DNA of 64,000 bases, taken from Lentzea aerocolonigenes (GTDB lineage: Bacteria; Actinomycetota; Actinomycetes; Mycobacteriales; Pseudonocardiaceae). Below are positions 50,610 to 58,227 of this stretch, piece after piece. A program made the translations under genes and the position numbers. Numbering within the stretch: the stretch's first letter is position 1; the number at the start of each line of letters is the position of its first letter. Below the pieces are notes generated by a model that was not told the DNA's origin, ran no database searches, and saw only the letters and a program-made list of their open reading frames with translations. The stretch is taken from assembly GCF_000974445.1 (NCBI RefSeq), contig NZ_BBOJ01000017.1:62001-126000 (forward strand), read 5' to 3'.

Positions 50610-52076
50610 TCAGCTGATCGCCCGGTCGCTGAGCAGCGCCCACTGGCTCCAGCCCGCCTTCTCCTTGTAGAACCGGCGGATCAGCTTGCCGTCGTCCGTG
50701 CGGACGAAGACCTCGATCGTCTTGGTCTGCGCGTGGTACATCGCGCTCGGCGCCTCGGCGACCTTGGTGGTGCCGAGCTTGGCCCACGCGGTCCAGCCGC
50801 CGTCGGTCGCGCGCGAGTGCTCGACGATGCCGCCCTCACCGAGCTGCAGCACGTCGATCGAGCCGGTCGTCGAGTTGTACACCGCCGACGGTGCGCCGGT
50901 GCCCTTGCCGCCCAACGACTTCCACACGCCCGCCGCGTACTGCTCGACGCTGCCGGTCGCGGTGCGGACGAAGACCTGGTCGACGGCGACGCTCGGGTCG
51001 CTGACGATCTTGGTGTCGCCCTGGTCCTGCCACTTCTCGCCGTCCCACTTGACGAGCTTGTCGTCGGCGGAACGGGCGTAGAGGTCCTTGTCCGCGACGG
51101 CCGGGCTGCCCTGGATCTTGACCTCGCCCAGCGGCGCCCACTTGTCCGTGAAGCGCAGCAGCACGCCGTCCGCGCCCCTGGCCAGCACCTCGACGGCCTT
51201 GGACTTGTCGTTCCACTGCAGCACCGGGTCGCCCGCGACGGCCGTGTCGCCGAGCGAGAGCCACTTGCCGTCGACGCGGCGGTAGACCTTGCCGTCCGTG
51301 CCGCGCGCGAACACCTCGACGATCTTCGTCTCGGGGTTCATCAGCGCGACCGGGTCGCCGGCGAAGAGCTCGGCGCCGAGCTGCTGCCAGCCGTTCCAAC
51401 GGCTCGTCTTGTGGAAGTTCGTGATGATCGTGCCGTCCGCGGCGCGCGCGTAGATCTCGAGCTGCTGCTCGCCGGTGTTCGAGATCTGCGGGCCGGCCTC
51501 GACGACCGGCTTGTCCGTCACCGGGGTGTCGCTGGAGGTGTTGCCGGACGCGTCGACGATGCCGTTGTAGCGCAGCGGCACGTACTGGCGCGCGGTGGCG
51601 GCGGACCACACACGCTGCACGGGCACGGAGCCGTCCGGGCCGGCCTGCTCGCGCACGATCGGCCGCGTCTTGGCCGCGTCGGCCCAGCCGACGAACAGCG
51701 CGACGTGGTTCAGGCGGTCGTTGAGCGCGTCACCGGGACGGAGGTCCTCCCAGTCGATGCGGTGCGCGACCTGCTCGAGGATGTGCGTGGTGTACGAGAT
51801 GCGCAGGCCCCAGGCCATCGAGATGAACCCGGAGCAGTCCGTGCGGTAGGCGCCGTACTTGTTGTTGAAGCAGGCGCTCTGGCTGTACGGCACGCGAGCG
51901 CTGATCCACGTGCGGGAGCGCGCCAGGACCTCGCTGCGGGTGATCTTCGAGTTCGCCTCGTACGTCCCGCAGATGCCCCCACCCTCGGCGGCCGCGACCG
52001 CGACGTCGGGCATGGCCAGCGTCGAGCCGAACGTGATGGCCGCCGCGGCGACTGCCAACATCCCCCACGATCTCAT
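50610..52076 (-). CDS. Secreted NlpC/P60-like domain plus beta-propeller protein
   Basis: A 488-residue protein. Signal peptide with A-V-A-A-A near residue 30. Residues 45-175 have Y-R-T-D-C81-S-G-F-I-S-M-A-W and N-H124-V-A-L-F-V-G-W, the Cys-His dyad of NlpC/P60 peptidoglycan peptidases. Residues 200-488 are about seven repeats of roughly 40 residues with V-F-A-R-G-T-D-G-K-V-Y-R-R, S-L-G-D and D-P-V, the pattern of PLL-type propeller lectins that bind glycans. It may be a cell-wall hydrolase with a sugar-binding platform. ATG 52076 is preferred over GTG 52085. Confidence 0.78.
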   Translation of the reverse strand: MRSWGMLAVAAAAITFGSTLAMPDVAVAAAEGGGICGTYEANSKITRSEVLARSRTWISARVPYSQSACFNNKYGAYRTDCSGFISMAWGLRISYTTHILEQVAHRIDWEDLRPGDALNDRLNHVALFVGWADAAKTRPIVREQAGPDGSVPVQRVWSAATARQYVPLRYNGIVDASGNTSSDTPVTDKPVVEAGPQISNTGEQQLEIYARAADGTIITNFHKTSRWNGWQQLGAELFAGDPVALMNPETKIVEVFARGTDGKVYRRVDGKWLSLGDTAVAGDPVLQWNDKSKAVEVLARGADGVLLRFTDKWAPLGEVKIQGSPAVADKDLYARSADDKLVKWDGEKWQDQGDTKIVSDPSVAVDQVFVRTATGSVEQYAAGVWKSLGGKGTGAPSAVYNSTTGSIDVLQLGEGGIVEHSRATDGGWTAWAKLGTTKVAEAPSAMYHAQTKTIEVFVRTDDGKLIRRFYKEKAGWSQWALLSDRAIS

Positions 52077-52177
52077 GCCGAGCACCGTAGCAAGGCGATG
52101 TGAAGTTTTGGTCCAGTCGAAGGTCCCATGTTCCTACACATCGCACCGTGTCCTCGTGGCATTACCCGTCCAGGCCG

Positions 52178-52711
52178 TCAACCGTGAAGAGTTCCCGGTC
52201 CGAACCCGCTGAGGCTGTTCACGAGGTCGGCGTCGGTGATCTCGGCGGTGACCCACGCGAGCGGGTAGCGCAGCTGGATCGTGTCCTCTTCCTTGATCAG
52301 GCGCACCCCCGGCAGCACCTTGCGCACCAGCGCGAGCATGCCCCGGTTGTCCGGGAGGACGTCGCCGTGCAGTTCGGCAACGCCCAGCCGGGCCGCCACC
52401 GCCGTCAGCTCCTCCAGCAACCGGCGCCCGACGCCCCGGCGTTGCCACAGGTCGACCACCGCGACCGCGATCTCCGCGCCGCACTCGCTGGTCTTGATCA
52501 TGCGGGCGATGCCGACCGGGTCGCCGCCGATCCGGGCGCACACGGCCGCGTGCTGCTCGCCGTCCACGTCGGTCAGGACGCGACGCGCGGACGCCGTCAG
52601 CCGTGGCGTCGGCGAGTGGAACCGCAGGTAGCGGCTTCGCGCGGACAGTCCTTCGAACACCGCGTCGACAGCTTCCGGCGCGGTGTCGCGGTTGAGCTCG
52701 GTGACGCGCAT
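52178..52711 (-). CDS. GNAT-family N-acetyltransferase
   Basis: A 177-residue enzyme: A-V-V-D-L-W-Q-R-R-G-V-G-R-R-L-L is the acetyl-CoA motif, preceded by P-V-G-I-A-R-M-I. It begins with M-R-V-T-E-L-N. Its start is divergent from the HxlR gene, 76 bases away, with two operators between. It resembles the C-terminal domain of protein lysine acetyltransferases such as PatA-like proteins, without the regulatory part. Confidence 0.8.
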   Translation of the reverse strand: MRVTELNRDTAPEAVDAVFEGLSARSRYLRFHSPTPRLTASARRVLTDVDGEQHAAVCARIGGDPVGIARMIKTSECGAEIAVAVVDLWQRRGVGRRLLEELTAVAARLGVAELHGDVLPDNRGMLALVRKVLPGVRLIKEEDTIQLRYPLAWVTAEITDADLVNSLSGFGPGTLHG

Positions 52712-52728
52712 GAGGATCGACCCCCTGA

Positions 52729-52767
52729 GTTCGGAATCCGAACTGTAGCTGAGTTCGAAAAACGAAC
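52729..52767. promoter_or_regulatory. Two HxlR-type operators
   Basis: GTTCGGAATCCGAAC (52729-52743) and GTTCGAAAAACGAAC (52753-52767) are two copies of GTTCG-N5-CGAAC, 24 bases centre to centre. The second covers the likely -35 of the HxlR gene, whose -10 is TATCCT (52776-52781), 6 bases before the ATG. This suggests autoregulation and control of the divergent GNAT gene. Confidence 0.75.
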
Positions 52768-52787
52768 GCAAGGGATATCCTTGAGGC

Positions 52788-53234
52788 ATGTCGTACGCGA
52801 GTTTCGCCAGCATGCCGTGCACGCTGAGCCGCCCCGCGGCTCTGCTGGGCGAACGCTGGACGCTGCTGCTGCTCCGGCAGATCTTCCTGGGGACCCGCCG
52901 CTTCGAGGACTTCCAGTCCACGATGGAGATCTCGCGGAGCGTTCTGACAGACCGGCTCAACGTGCTGCTGCAGGAGGGCGTGCTCAAGCGCGTGCCCTAT
53001 CAGGAAGACGGCCGCACACGGCACGAGTACCGCCTCACGGAGAAGGGGCGCGACCTCTACCCGGTGATGATGGCGCTGCGCACGTGGGGTGAGAGGTGGA
53101 TGGCTCCCGAAGAAGAGGAGTCGTTCCACCTGCACCACCGCAACTGCGGCGGCGGTGTGCGGGCGAAGGTGGAGTGCACCGAGTGCGGCGCCGAACTGAC
53201 GGCACGGGACGTGCAGGTCACGCCCAAGCAGTGA
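52788..53234 (+). CDS. HxlR-family transcriptional regulator
   Basis: A 148-residue winged-helix protein. C-T-L-S-R-P-A-A-L-L-G-E-R-W-T-L-L-L-L-R-Q is the family start, with its redox-type Cys11, followed by R-R-F-E-D-F-Q and I-S-R-S-V-L-T-D-R-L as recognition helix. The C-terminus adds a zinc-ribbon-like part with H-H-R-N-C-G-G and C-T-E-C-G. It may sense thiol stress through Cys11. Probably binds the two sites upstream. Confidence 0.87.
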   Translation: MSYASFASMPCTLSRPAALLGERWTLLLLRQIFLGTRRFEDFQSTMEISRSVLTDRLNVLLQEGVLKRVPYQEDGRTRHEYRLTEKGRDLYPVMMALRTWGERWMAPEEEESFHLHHRNCGGGVRAKVECTECGAELTARDVQVTPKQ

Positions 53235-53237
53235 GCG

Positions 53238-54158
53238 TCACGCGCGTTTGAGCGTGCGGAGGACCGGAGCGGACTCCAGCTCCCCCACGCCGTCGAGGAC
53301 TCCGACGCGTTCGGTCAGGTACCGGTAGAGATCACCGCTGCTGCGGCACGTGACGCTGGCGACCAGGTTCGCCGGGCCCGTGGTCGCGGCGGCGAAGTAC
53401 ACCTCGGGATGGCCCGCGAGCGCCGCCCCGGCCTCGGCGAGGTGCCGCGGCCGCACGCGCATCCACAACCTGGCCTGCGTGGCGAAACCGAAGAGCGCGG
53501 GGTCGGCGTCGAGCTGAAGCTCCAGGACTCCGGTCCGCCTGAGGTGCTCGACGCGGCGACGGGCGGTCGACTCGGAGGTGCTGGTCTTCGTGGCCAGTTC
53601 CGCGAAACCGGCACGGCCGTCCGCTTGCAGGACTTTGAGGAGTGCCTCGTCCAGCGCCGTGAGTTCGGTTGGGGACTCATGGGGGTGTTCTGGCTGTAGG
53701 GCAGCCACTTCTTCTTCGGTGAGACACGCGATCCCACGCCACGTGCCTGGTGATGCGAAGCCACGGAGGATGTTGTGCGCGCTCACGTCGACCAGCCGTC
53801 GTGGAAGGCGGTCGAGCAGCAGTTCGTCGGGACTTTCCACCTGCTGGAGGCACGAGATCTCGGTGCCGCCGGACATCAGGTGCACCCAGAACGTGTCGGC
53901 CCGCTTGGCGAGCGCCTGCGCCAGCACCGGTCCGGCGTCGGGGGTGCAGCGCAGTCTGAGCGTCCACGCGTGGTGGCCGAGCCGGAACCGGTTGAGCGCG
54001 CCGCGCACCCTGATGCCGCGCTCCTTGAGCCGCTGACAGCGGCGGGCGGCGGTGTGTTCGGAGATGCCGAGGACGCCGGCGATCTTCGCGAACGGCGCGC
54101 GGCCGTCGATCTGGAGTGCGTGGACCAGTCTGAGATCGATGGATTCCACCAGGCTCAC
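53238..54158 (-). CDS. Lrp/AsnC-family regulator with two repeats
   Basis: A 306-residue protein made of two Lrp-like halves, each with a helix-turn-helix (D-L-R-L-V-H-A-L-Q-I-D-G-R-A-P-F-A-K-I and D-E-A-L-L-K-V-L-Q-A-D-G-R-A-G-F-A-E-L) followed by an effector-binding region. This doubled arrangement is common in Streptomyces and relatives. GTG 54158 is the start. It is divergent from the methyltransferase gene 76 bases away, a possible target. Confidence 0.85.
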   Translation of the reverse strand: MSLVESIDLRLVHALQIDGRAPFAKIAGVLGISEHTAARRCQRLKERGIRVRGALNRFRLGHHAWTLRLRCTPDAGPVLAQALAKRADTFWVHLMSGGTEISCLQQVESPDELLLDRLPRRLVDVSAHNILRGFASPGTWRGIACLTEEEVAALQPEHPHESPTELTALDEALLKVLQADGRAGFAELATKTSTSESTARRRVEHLRRTGVLELQLDADPALFGFATQARLWMRVRPRHLAEAGAALAGHPEVYFAAATTGPANLVASVTCRSSGDLYRYLTERVGVLDGVGELESAPVLRTLKRA

Positions 54159-54234
54159 GTTAGTTCGTGGCGGATTCCTTCGCATTTTCACTGCCGAACG
54201 ATGGATCGAGGTCAGTCTCCCCAAGCTGGCCCGT

Positions 54235-54846
54235 ATGGATTTCGAGGGTTTCCACCAGGGCGGGCAGTTGGTCGACGGGATGCCGAACACCGGGGTGCCG
54301 TGGGACATCGGGGCACCGCAACCCGTGGTCGTCGCCTGGGACACGGCCGGACGGTTCCGCGGGCACGTGCTCGACGCGGGCTGCGGCACCGGAGACAACG
54401 CGCTCTTCCTGGCATCGCGCGGACACCGGGTCACGGCGGTCGACATCGCGCCGACCGCGATCGAGTCGGCTCGTGCCCGCGGTGACGGCGTCGAGTGGGT
54501 GGTGGGCGACGCGGCGGCGTTCACCGGAGAGTTCGGCACGGTGCTGGCGAGCGCGTTGTTCCACTGCCTGCCACCGGATCAGCGGCCCGGACTGCTGGTG
54601 TCGTTGCGGAAGGCGGCCGTCAACGGCGCGTTCCTGAACCTGACGTCGCTCGCGGTCGAGGGCGGACCGTTCGAGGTCGGCGAGACCGAACTGCGGTCGG
54701 CGCTGGAGAACGCCGGGTGGGAGATCACCCGGTTCGAACGCGACGTGATCACCGTGGCCGGCGTCGACGGTCTGCCCGTGCTGCCGGTGTGGGTCGTGGA
54801 GGCTACTGCAGCGAGTCGAGGTGCTTGCGCAGCAACGACAACGTGA
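54235..54846 (+). CDS. Class I SAM-dependent methyltransferase
   Basis: A 203-residue enzyme: V-L-D-A-G-C-G-T-G-D-N-A-L-F-L-A is motif I, then V-T-A-V-D-I-A-P and A-L-F-H-C-L-P, like thiopurine or TehB-type small-molecule methyltransferases. ATG 54235 is preferred. Its last 44 bases overlap the convergent TetR gene. Substrate unknown. Confidence 0.8.
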   Translation: MDFEGFHQGGQLVDGMPNTGVPWDIGAPQPVVVAWDTAGRFRGHVLDAGCGTGDNALFLASRGHRVTAVDIAPTAIESARARGDGVEWVVGDAAAFTGEFGTVLASALFHCLPPDQRPGLLVSLRKAAVNGAFLNLTSLAVEGGPFEVGETELRSALENAGWEITRFERDVITVAGVDGLPVLPVWVVEATAASRGACAATTT

Positions 54847-55408
54847 GCTCCGGCGTCATCCGGTCCGGGTGCAGCACTCCGTCGACGGTGAGGCCGTTGA
54901 GCAACGACGCCAGCCGTTCGGTCTCCAGCGCGACGTCGAGCGACGCCGCGACGGTTCCCGAGTCGCGCATCACCGTGAGCACGCGGCGGCAGAGCGCGCG
55001 CAGGCCGTCGTAGAGCTGTTCGGCGCGGGGCAGCAGGGAGGGACGGGTTCGCGCGGCGGTGGCGAAGGCCAGCCACAGCACGGCTTCGTCGCGCCGGCGT
55101 TCGTCGAGCGGGAGGACCTCGGAGAGCACGCGTTCGCCGGGTCGTCGCAGGTCGCCCTTGCGGTCTCCGAGCGACTGCACGTGGGCGAAGATCCGCTGGT
55201 CGATCGAGTGGATCAACGCTTCGGCAGCAAAGATGATCATGTCGTCGTGACTGTCGAAGTAGTGCCGGATCGAGCCGATCGCGAGCCCTGCCTCCTCCGC
55301 GACGTTGCGCAGTGAGGCCTGTTCGACGCCGTCCCGCACGACCACCCGGAACACCGCCTCGGCGACGGCTTGGCGACGGGCGACGGGATCGACGACTCGC
55401 GGTGACAC
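54803..55408 (-). CDS. TetR-family regulator
   Basis: A 201-residue regulator with S-L-R-N-V-A-E-E-A-G-L-A-I-G-S-I-R-H-Y-F as helix-turn-helix, BetI-like. It is divergent from the DUF1453/aminotransferase operon and lies next to a perfect 16-bp inverted repeat, its likely operator. Confidence 0.87.
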   Translation of the reverse strand: MSPRVVDPVARRQAVAEAVFRVVVRDGVEQASLRNVAEEAGLAIGSIRHYFDSHDDMIIFAAEALIHSIDQRIFAHVQSLGDRKGDLRRPGERVLSEVLPLDERRRDEAVLWLAFATAARTRPSLLPRAEQLYDGLRALCRRVLTVMRDSGTVAASLDVALETERLASLLNGLTVDGVLHPDRMTPELTLSLLRKHLDSLQ

Positions 55409-55418
55409 CTCCCTTTTC

Positions 55419-55457
55419 TAGCATGACCCTGCTAGTTTAAGTAGCAGGGTCATGCTA
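55419..55457. promoter_or_regulatory. Nested palindromic TetR operator
   Basis: TAGCATGACCCTGCTA (55419-55434) and its exact complement TAGCAGGGTCATGCTA (55442-55457) form a perfect inverted repeat of 16 bases with a 7-base spacer. Each half is itself a TAGCA-N6-TGCTA palindrome, so two repressor dimers could bind. It lies 10 bases from the TetR start and 14 from the DUF1453 gene. Confidence 0.82.
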
Positions 55458-55471
55458 CTAAGGGGGATGGA

Positions 55472-55942
55472 ATGACGTACGCGCTGATCGCAGCGGGTGT
55501 GCTGTACGTGCTCGTGCGCAGGTTCATGGGGGAACCGCTCAACGCCAGGGACCTGCTGGCACCTCCGGCGTTCCTGCTGTTCTTCGGCATCCGGGCCGTG
55601 GACGAGTTCCAGCTGATCTACGTGGTGCCGCTCGCCGCCGGGTTCGCGTTCGGCGCGTTGAGGGGCATGACGATCAAGCTGTTCGAGCGCGACGGCCACC
55701 TGTGGCAGCGCTACACGCCGTGGACGCTGGTCGTGTGGGTGACGTCGCTGGGTGCGAGCGTCGGGCTGGGGCTGCTGATCGGCGGGCACGCGCCGACCCA
55801 GCTGTCGATCGGTGTGAGCATGCTCGGTGAGCTGTGTGCACTCGGCGCCAAGGCGCTGAACACCGGAGTCCCTTTCGCTCCGGACAAAACGCTGCGCAAT
55901 CCCGTGCAGGAGCGGTTCCATGGGAGGCATGGAGCGTCGTGA
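55472..55942 (+). CDS. DUF1453-like membrane protein
   Basis: A 156-residue protein with four helices; F-L-L-F-F-G-I-R-A-V-D-E-F and F-A-F-G-A-L-R-G follow the DUF1453/CcdC-type pattern. AAGGGGG gives a strong ribosome site. It is the first gene under the palindromic operator, and its end overlaps the aminotransferase gene by 23 bases. Function unknown. Confidence 0.65.
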   Translation: MTYALIAAGVLYVLVRRFMGEPLNARDLLAPPAFLLFFGIRAVDEFQLIYVVPLAAGFAFGALRGMTIKLFERDGHLWQRYTPWTLVVWVTSLGASVGLGLLIGGHAPTQLSIGVSMLGELCALGAKALNTGVPFAPDKTLRNPVQERFHGRHGAS

Positions 55943-57149
55943 CTTCCTCGTCGGGGCCGGGCTGCTGGCCGTCGCGCCGACCGCCGCCGCGTCGGCCGCG
56001 CAGGGACTGGACTGGGACGCCGTCCGCCGCGAGTTCCGGCTGGATCCGTCACTGACCAACCTCGGGCTGTTCTACCTGGCGTCGAACCCGCGCGAGGTGC
56101 GGGACGCGGTCGACGAGTTCAAGCGCAGGCTCGACGCCAACTCGCACGACCTGATCCCCGATCAGGCGCAGGAGGTCGCCGTCGCGCTCGGGCAGTACGT
56201 CGGCGGCGGCCCGGACGACATCGCGTTCGTGCCCAACACGACCATCGGGCTGTCGATCGTCTACGGCGGCCTGAAACTGCGCCCGGACCAGGAGCTGCTG
56301 CTCAGCGACCAGGACCACGCGTGGCACCAGCAGGCAGCGCGTCTGGCGGCGGAACGCGTGGGCGCGAAGGTCAGGATCGGCACGCTCTTCGAGAGCTCCG
56401 CGAAGGTGACCGAGGACGAGGTCGCGACGCGGCTGCGCAACTCGATCACACCGCAGACCCGTGCCGTCGGCATCACGTGGGTGCAGTCGAGCACAGGCGT
56501 GAAGATGCCTGTGCGGGCGTGTGCACAGGTTGTCGCCGACGCGAACAAGGGACGCAAACAGGAAGACCGCTGCCTTCTCGTCGTCGACGGCGTGCACGGA
56601 CTGGCGGCGGTCGACGACGACGCGGCACGACTCGGCGCCGATGTTTTCGTTGCAGGCACGCACAAGTGGCTGTTCGGGCCGCGCGGCACCGGCATGGTCT
56701 GGGTGAACCCCCAGGTGAGCAACCAGATCGTGCCGCTGCTGCCGAGCCTCAGCAACCGCAGCGAGACGGCGGCGCTCGGGCCGGGCGGCTTCCACGCGTT
56801 CGAGCACTACTACGCGGTGAAGACGGCCGTGCAGTTCCACCAGCGCCTTGGCAGAAGTCGTGTGGCGGCACGGATCACGGAGCTGGCGACGAGGTTCAAG
56901 GACGGCCTCGCCGACATCCCCGGCGTCGTGATCCACACACCACGCGACCCCGCGCTGTCCGCGGGCCTGGTGTGCTTCGACGTCACCGGCGTGACAGGTG
57001 ATCAGGTCGTGGGCTGGCTTGCGGAGAAACACATCCAGATCACCACTGCGGCCTACCGAATCCCGTACGCGCGCGTCGGCACGTCGATCCTCAACACACA
57101 CGAGGAAGTCGACAGGACGTTGAAGGAGATCCGCGCGCTCACTCGTTGA
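55920..57149 (+). CDS. Tat-exported class V aminotransferase-like PLP enzyme
   Basis: A 409-residue protein. M-E-R-R-D-F-L-V-G-A-G with a hydrophobic stretch is a twin-arginine signal, so it should be folded with its PLP in the cytoplasm and then exported. G-T-H-K249-W-L-F-G-P-R-G is the PLP Lys motif; V-D-G-V-H-G and the preceding region match isopenicillin-N epimerase or cysteine desulphurase-like class V enzymes. ATG 55920 or 55929. A secreted enzyme of this class is unusual, and the substrate is unknown. Confidence 0.8.
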   Translation: MGGMERRDFLVGAGLLAVAPTAAASAAQGLDWDAVRREFRLDPSLTNLGLFYLASNPREVRDAVDEFKRRLDANSHDLIPDQAQEVAVALGQYVGGGPDDIAFVPNTTIGLSIVYGGLKLRPDQELLLSDQDHAWHQQAARLAAERVGAKVRIGTLFESSAKVTEDEVATRLRNSITPQTRAVGITWVQSSTGVKMPVRACAQVVADANKGRKQEDRCLLVVDGVHGLAAVDDDAARLGADVFVAGTHKWLFGPRGTGMVWVNPQVSNQIVPLLPSLSNRSETAALGPGGFHAFEHYYAVKTAVQFHQRLGRSRVAARITELATRFKDGLADIPGVVIHTPRDPALSAGLVCFDVTGVTGDQVVGWLAEKHIQITTAAYRIPYARVGTSILNTHEEVDRTLKEIRALTR

Positions 57150-58185
57150 TCCGGGGCAGTTCGGCCGTTCCCGGCGGTTCGAGCTGAACGCTGGTGTTCT
57201 CCATCATCACCTGTGGCCGGTTCATCGCCTCGTGCGCGGCCCATCCACCCAAGACGACGACCACGAGCAGTGCCGCCGCAACGAACGGTGTGGTGGGCAC
57301 GTGCCGTTTCGGCTTCTCTTCTTCTCGTTGCACGGGTATCTCGAGGACCGGCTCTTCTGCCGGTTCGGGTTCCAACTGTCTGGCCTCGATGAGAGCGCCC
57401 GTCGCCGCCGCACCGACGGGCGCTCTCATCACCGGAATCCTGAGCCGTTCCGCGATCTCCTTCGCCACCAGGGGAATCCGCGACGACCCGCCGACGAGCA
57501 GGACGACGTCGGGCCCCGTGCTGTTCGCCACCCGTTCGAGCGCGTCGACGGCCAGCTCGACCGACGGACGGACGATCGCCTCGAACTCCAGCCTGCTCAG
57601 CCGCACCTCGCGTACCTCACCGGCCACGACGTACGGAATCCGCACCTCGGGATAGCTCCCCAGCAGCTCTTTCGCCTCGACGCAGCTGTGCACGAGCTCC
57701 CGGCTGTGCACCCCGACCTTCGCGATCACGTGCTCCGCCACCAGGTCGTCGAGGTCGAACCCGCCGATCTCGACCCGCTCGGTCCGCCCCGCCAGCAGGA
57801 ACACCCCCTGCTTGCGCACCACCGCGACGTCACACCCGGTGGCCCCGAAGTCGAACACCGCGACCGTGCTGTGCTCCGGCATCCGTGCGTCGGCGTCGAA
57901 CGCGATGGCCGCGGCGTGCGGTGCCGGCACGAACAACACGTCGGCCCGCCCCTCGTCGATGAGGTCGTTGCGGAGCTGTTCGAGGTGCTCGTGCGGCCAG
58001 CTCGGGGAACAGGTCATGGCGACGCGGCTCGGCGGCTCACCGTGCCGGTGCGCGAGGTCGTCGAGGACGTGCGCGATCTCCCTCGCCACCGAGGTGGTGC
58101 GACGCTGGTTGCTGCTCGTGACACCGCGGTCGGTCGCGACCGTGGTGCCAGCGGCTCCGAGATCGAGCCCAACCTGGTACGGCAT
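57139..58185 (-). CDS. Hsp70-like ATPase with C-terminal membrane anchor
   Basis: A 348-residue protein. G-L-D-L-G-A-A-G-T-T is the phosphate-1 loop, V-F-D-F-G-A-T-G-C-D the phosphate-2 loop and L-L-V-G-G-S-S-R-I-P the adenosine motif of the actin/Hsp70 fold. There is no substrate-binding domain; instead, after a Glu/Pro linker, a helix at about 305-325 and a short tail follow. Similar anchored Hsp70-like proteins occur in mycobacteria and other actinobacteria with unclear function. ATG 58185 behind GAGGGAGA. Confidence 0.8.
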   Translation of the reverse strand: MPYQVGLDLGAAGTTVATDRGVTSSNQRRTTSVAREIAHVLDDLAHRHGEPPSRVAMTCSPSWPHEHLEQLRNDLIDEGRADVLFVPAPHAAAIAFDADARMPEHSTVAVFDFGATGCDVAVVRKQGVFLLAGRTERVEIGGFDLDDLVAEHVIAKVGVHSRELVHSCVEAKELLGSYPEVRIPYVVAGEVREVRLSRLEFEAIVRPSVELAVDALERVANSTGPDVVLLVGGSSRIPLVAKEIAERLRIPVMRAPVGAAATGALIEARQLEPEPAEEPVLEIPVQREEEKPKRHVPTTPFVAAALLVVVVLGGWAAHEAMNRPQVMMENTSVQLEPPGTAELPRINE

Positions 58186-58227
58186 AGCGGGTCTCCCTCT
58201 TGCGCGGACACCCATGACACGTACGTC

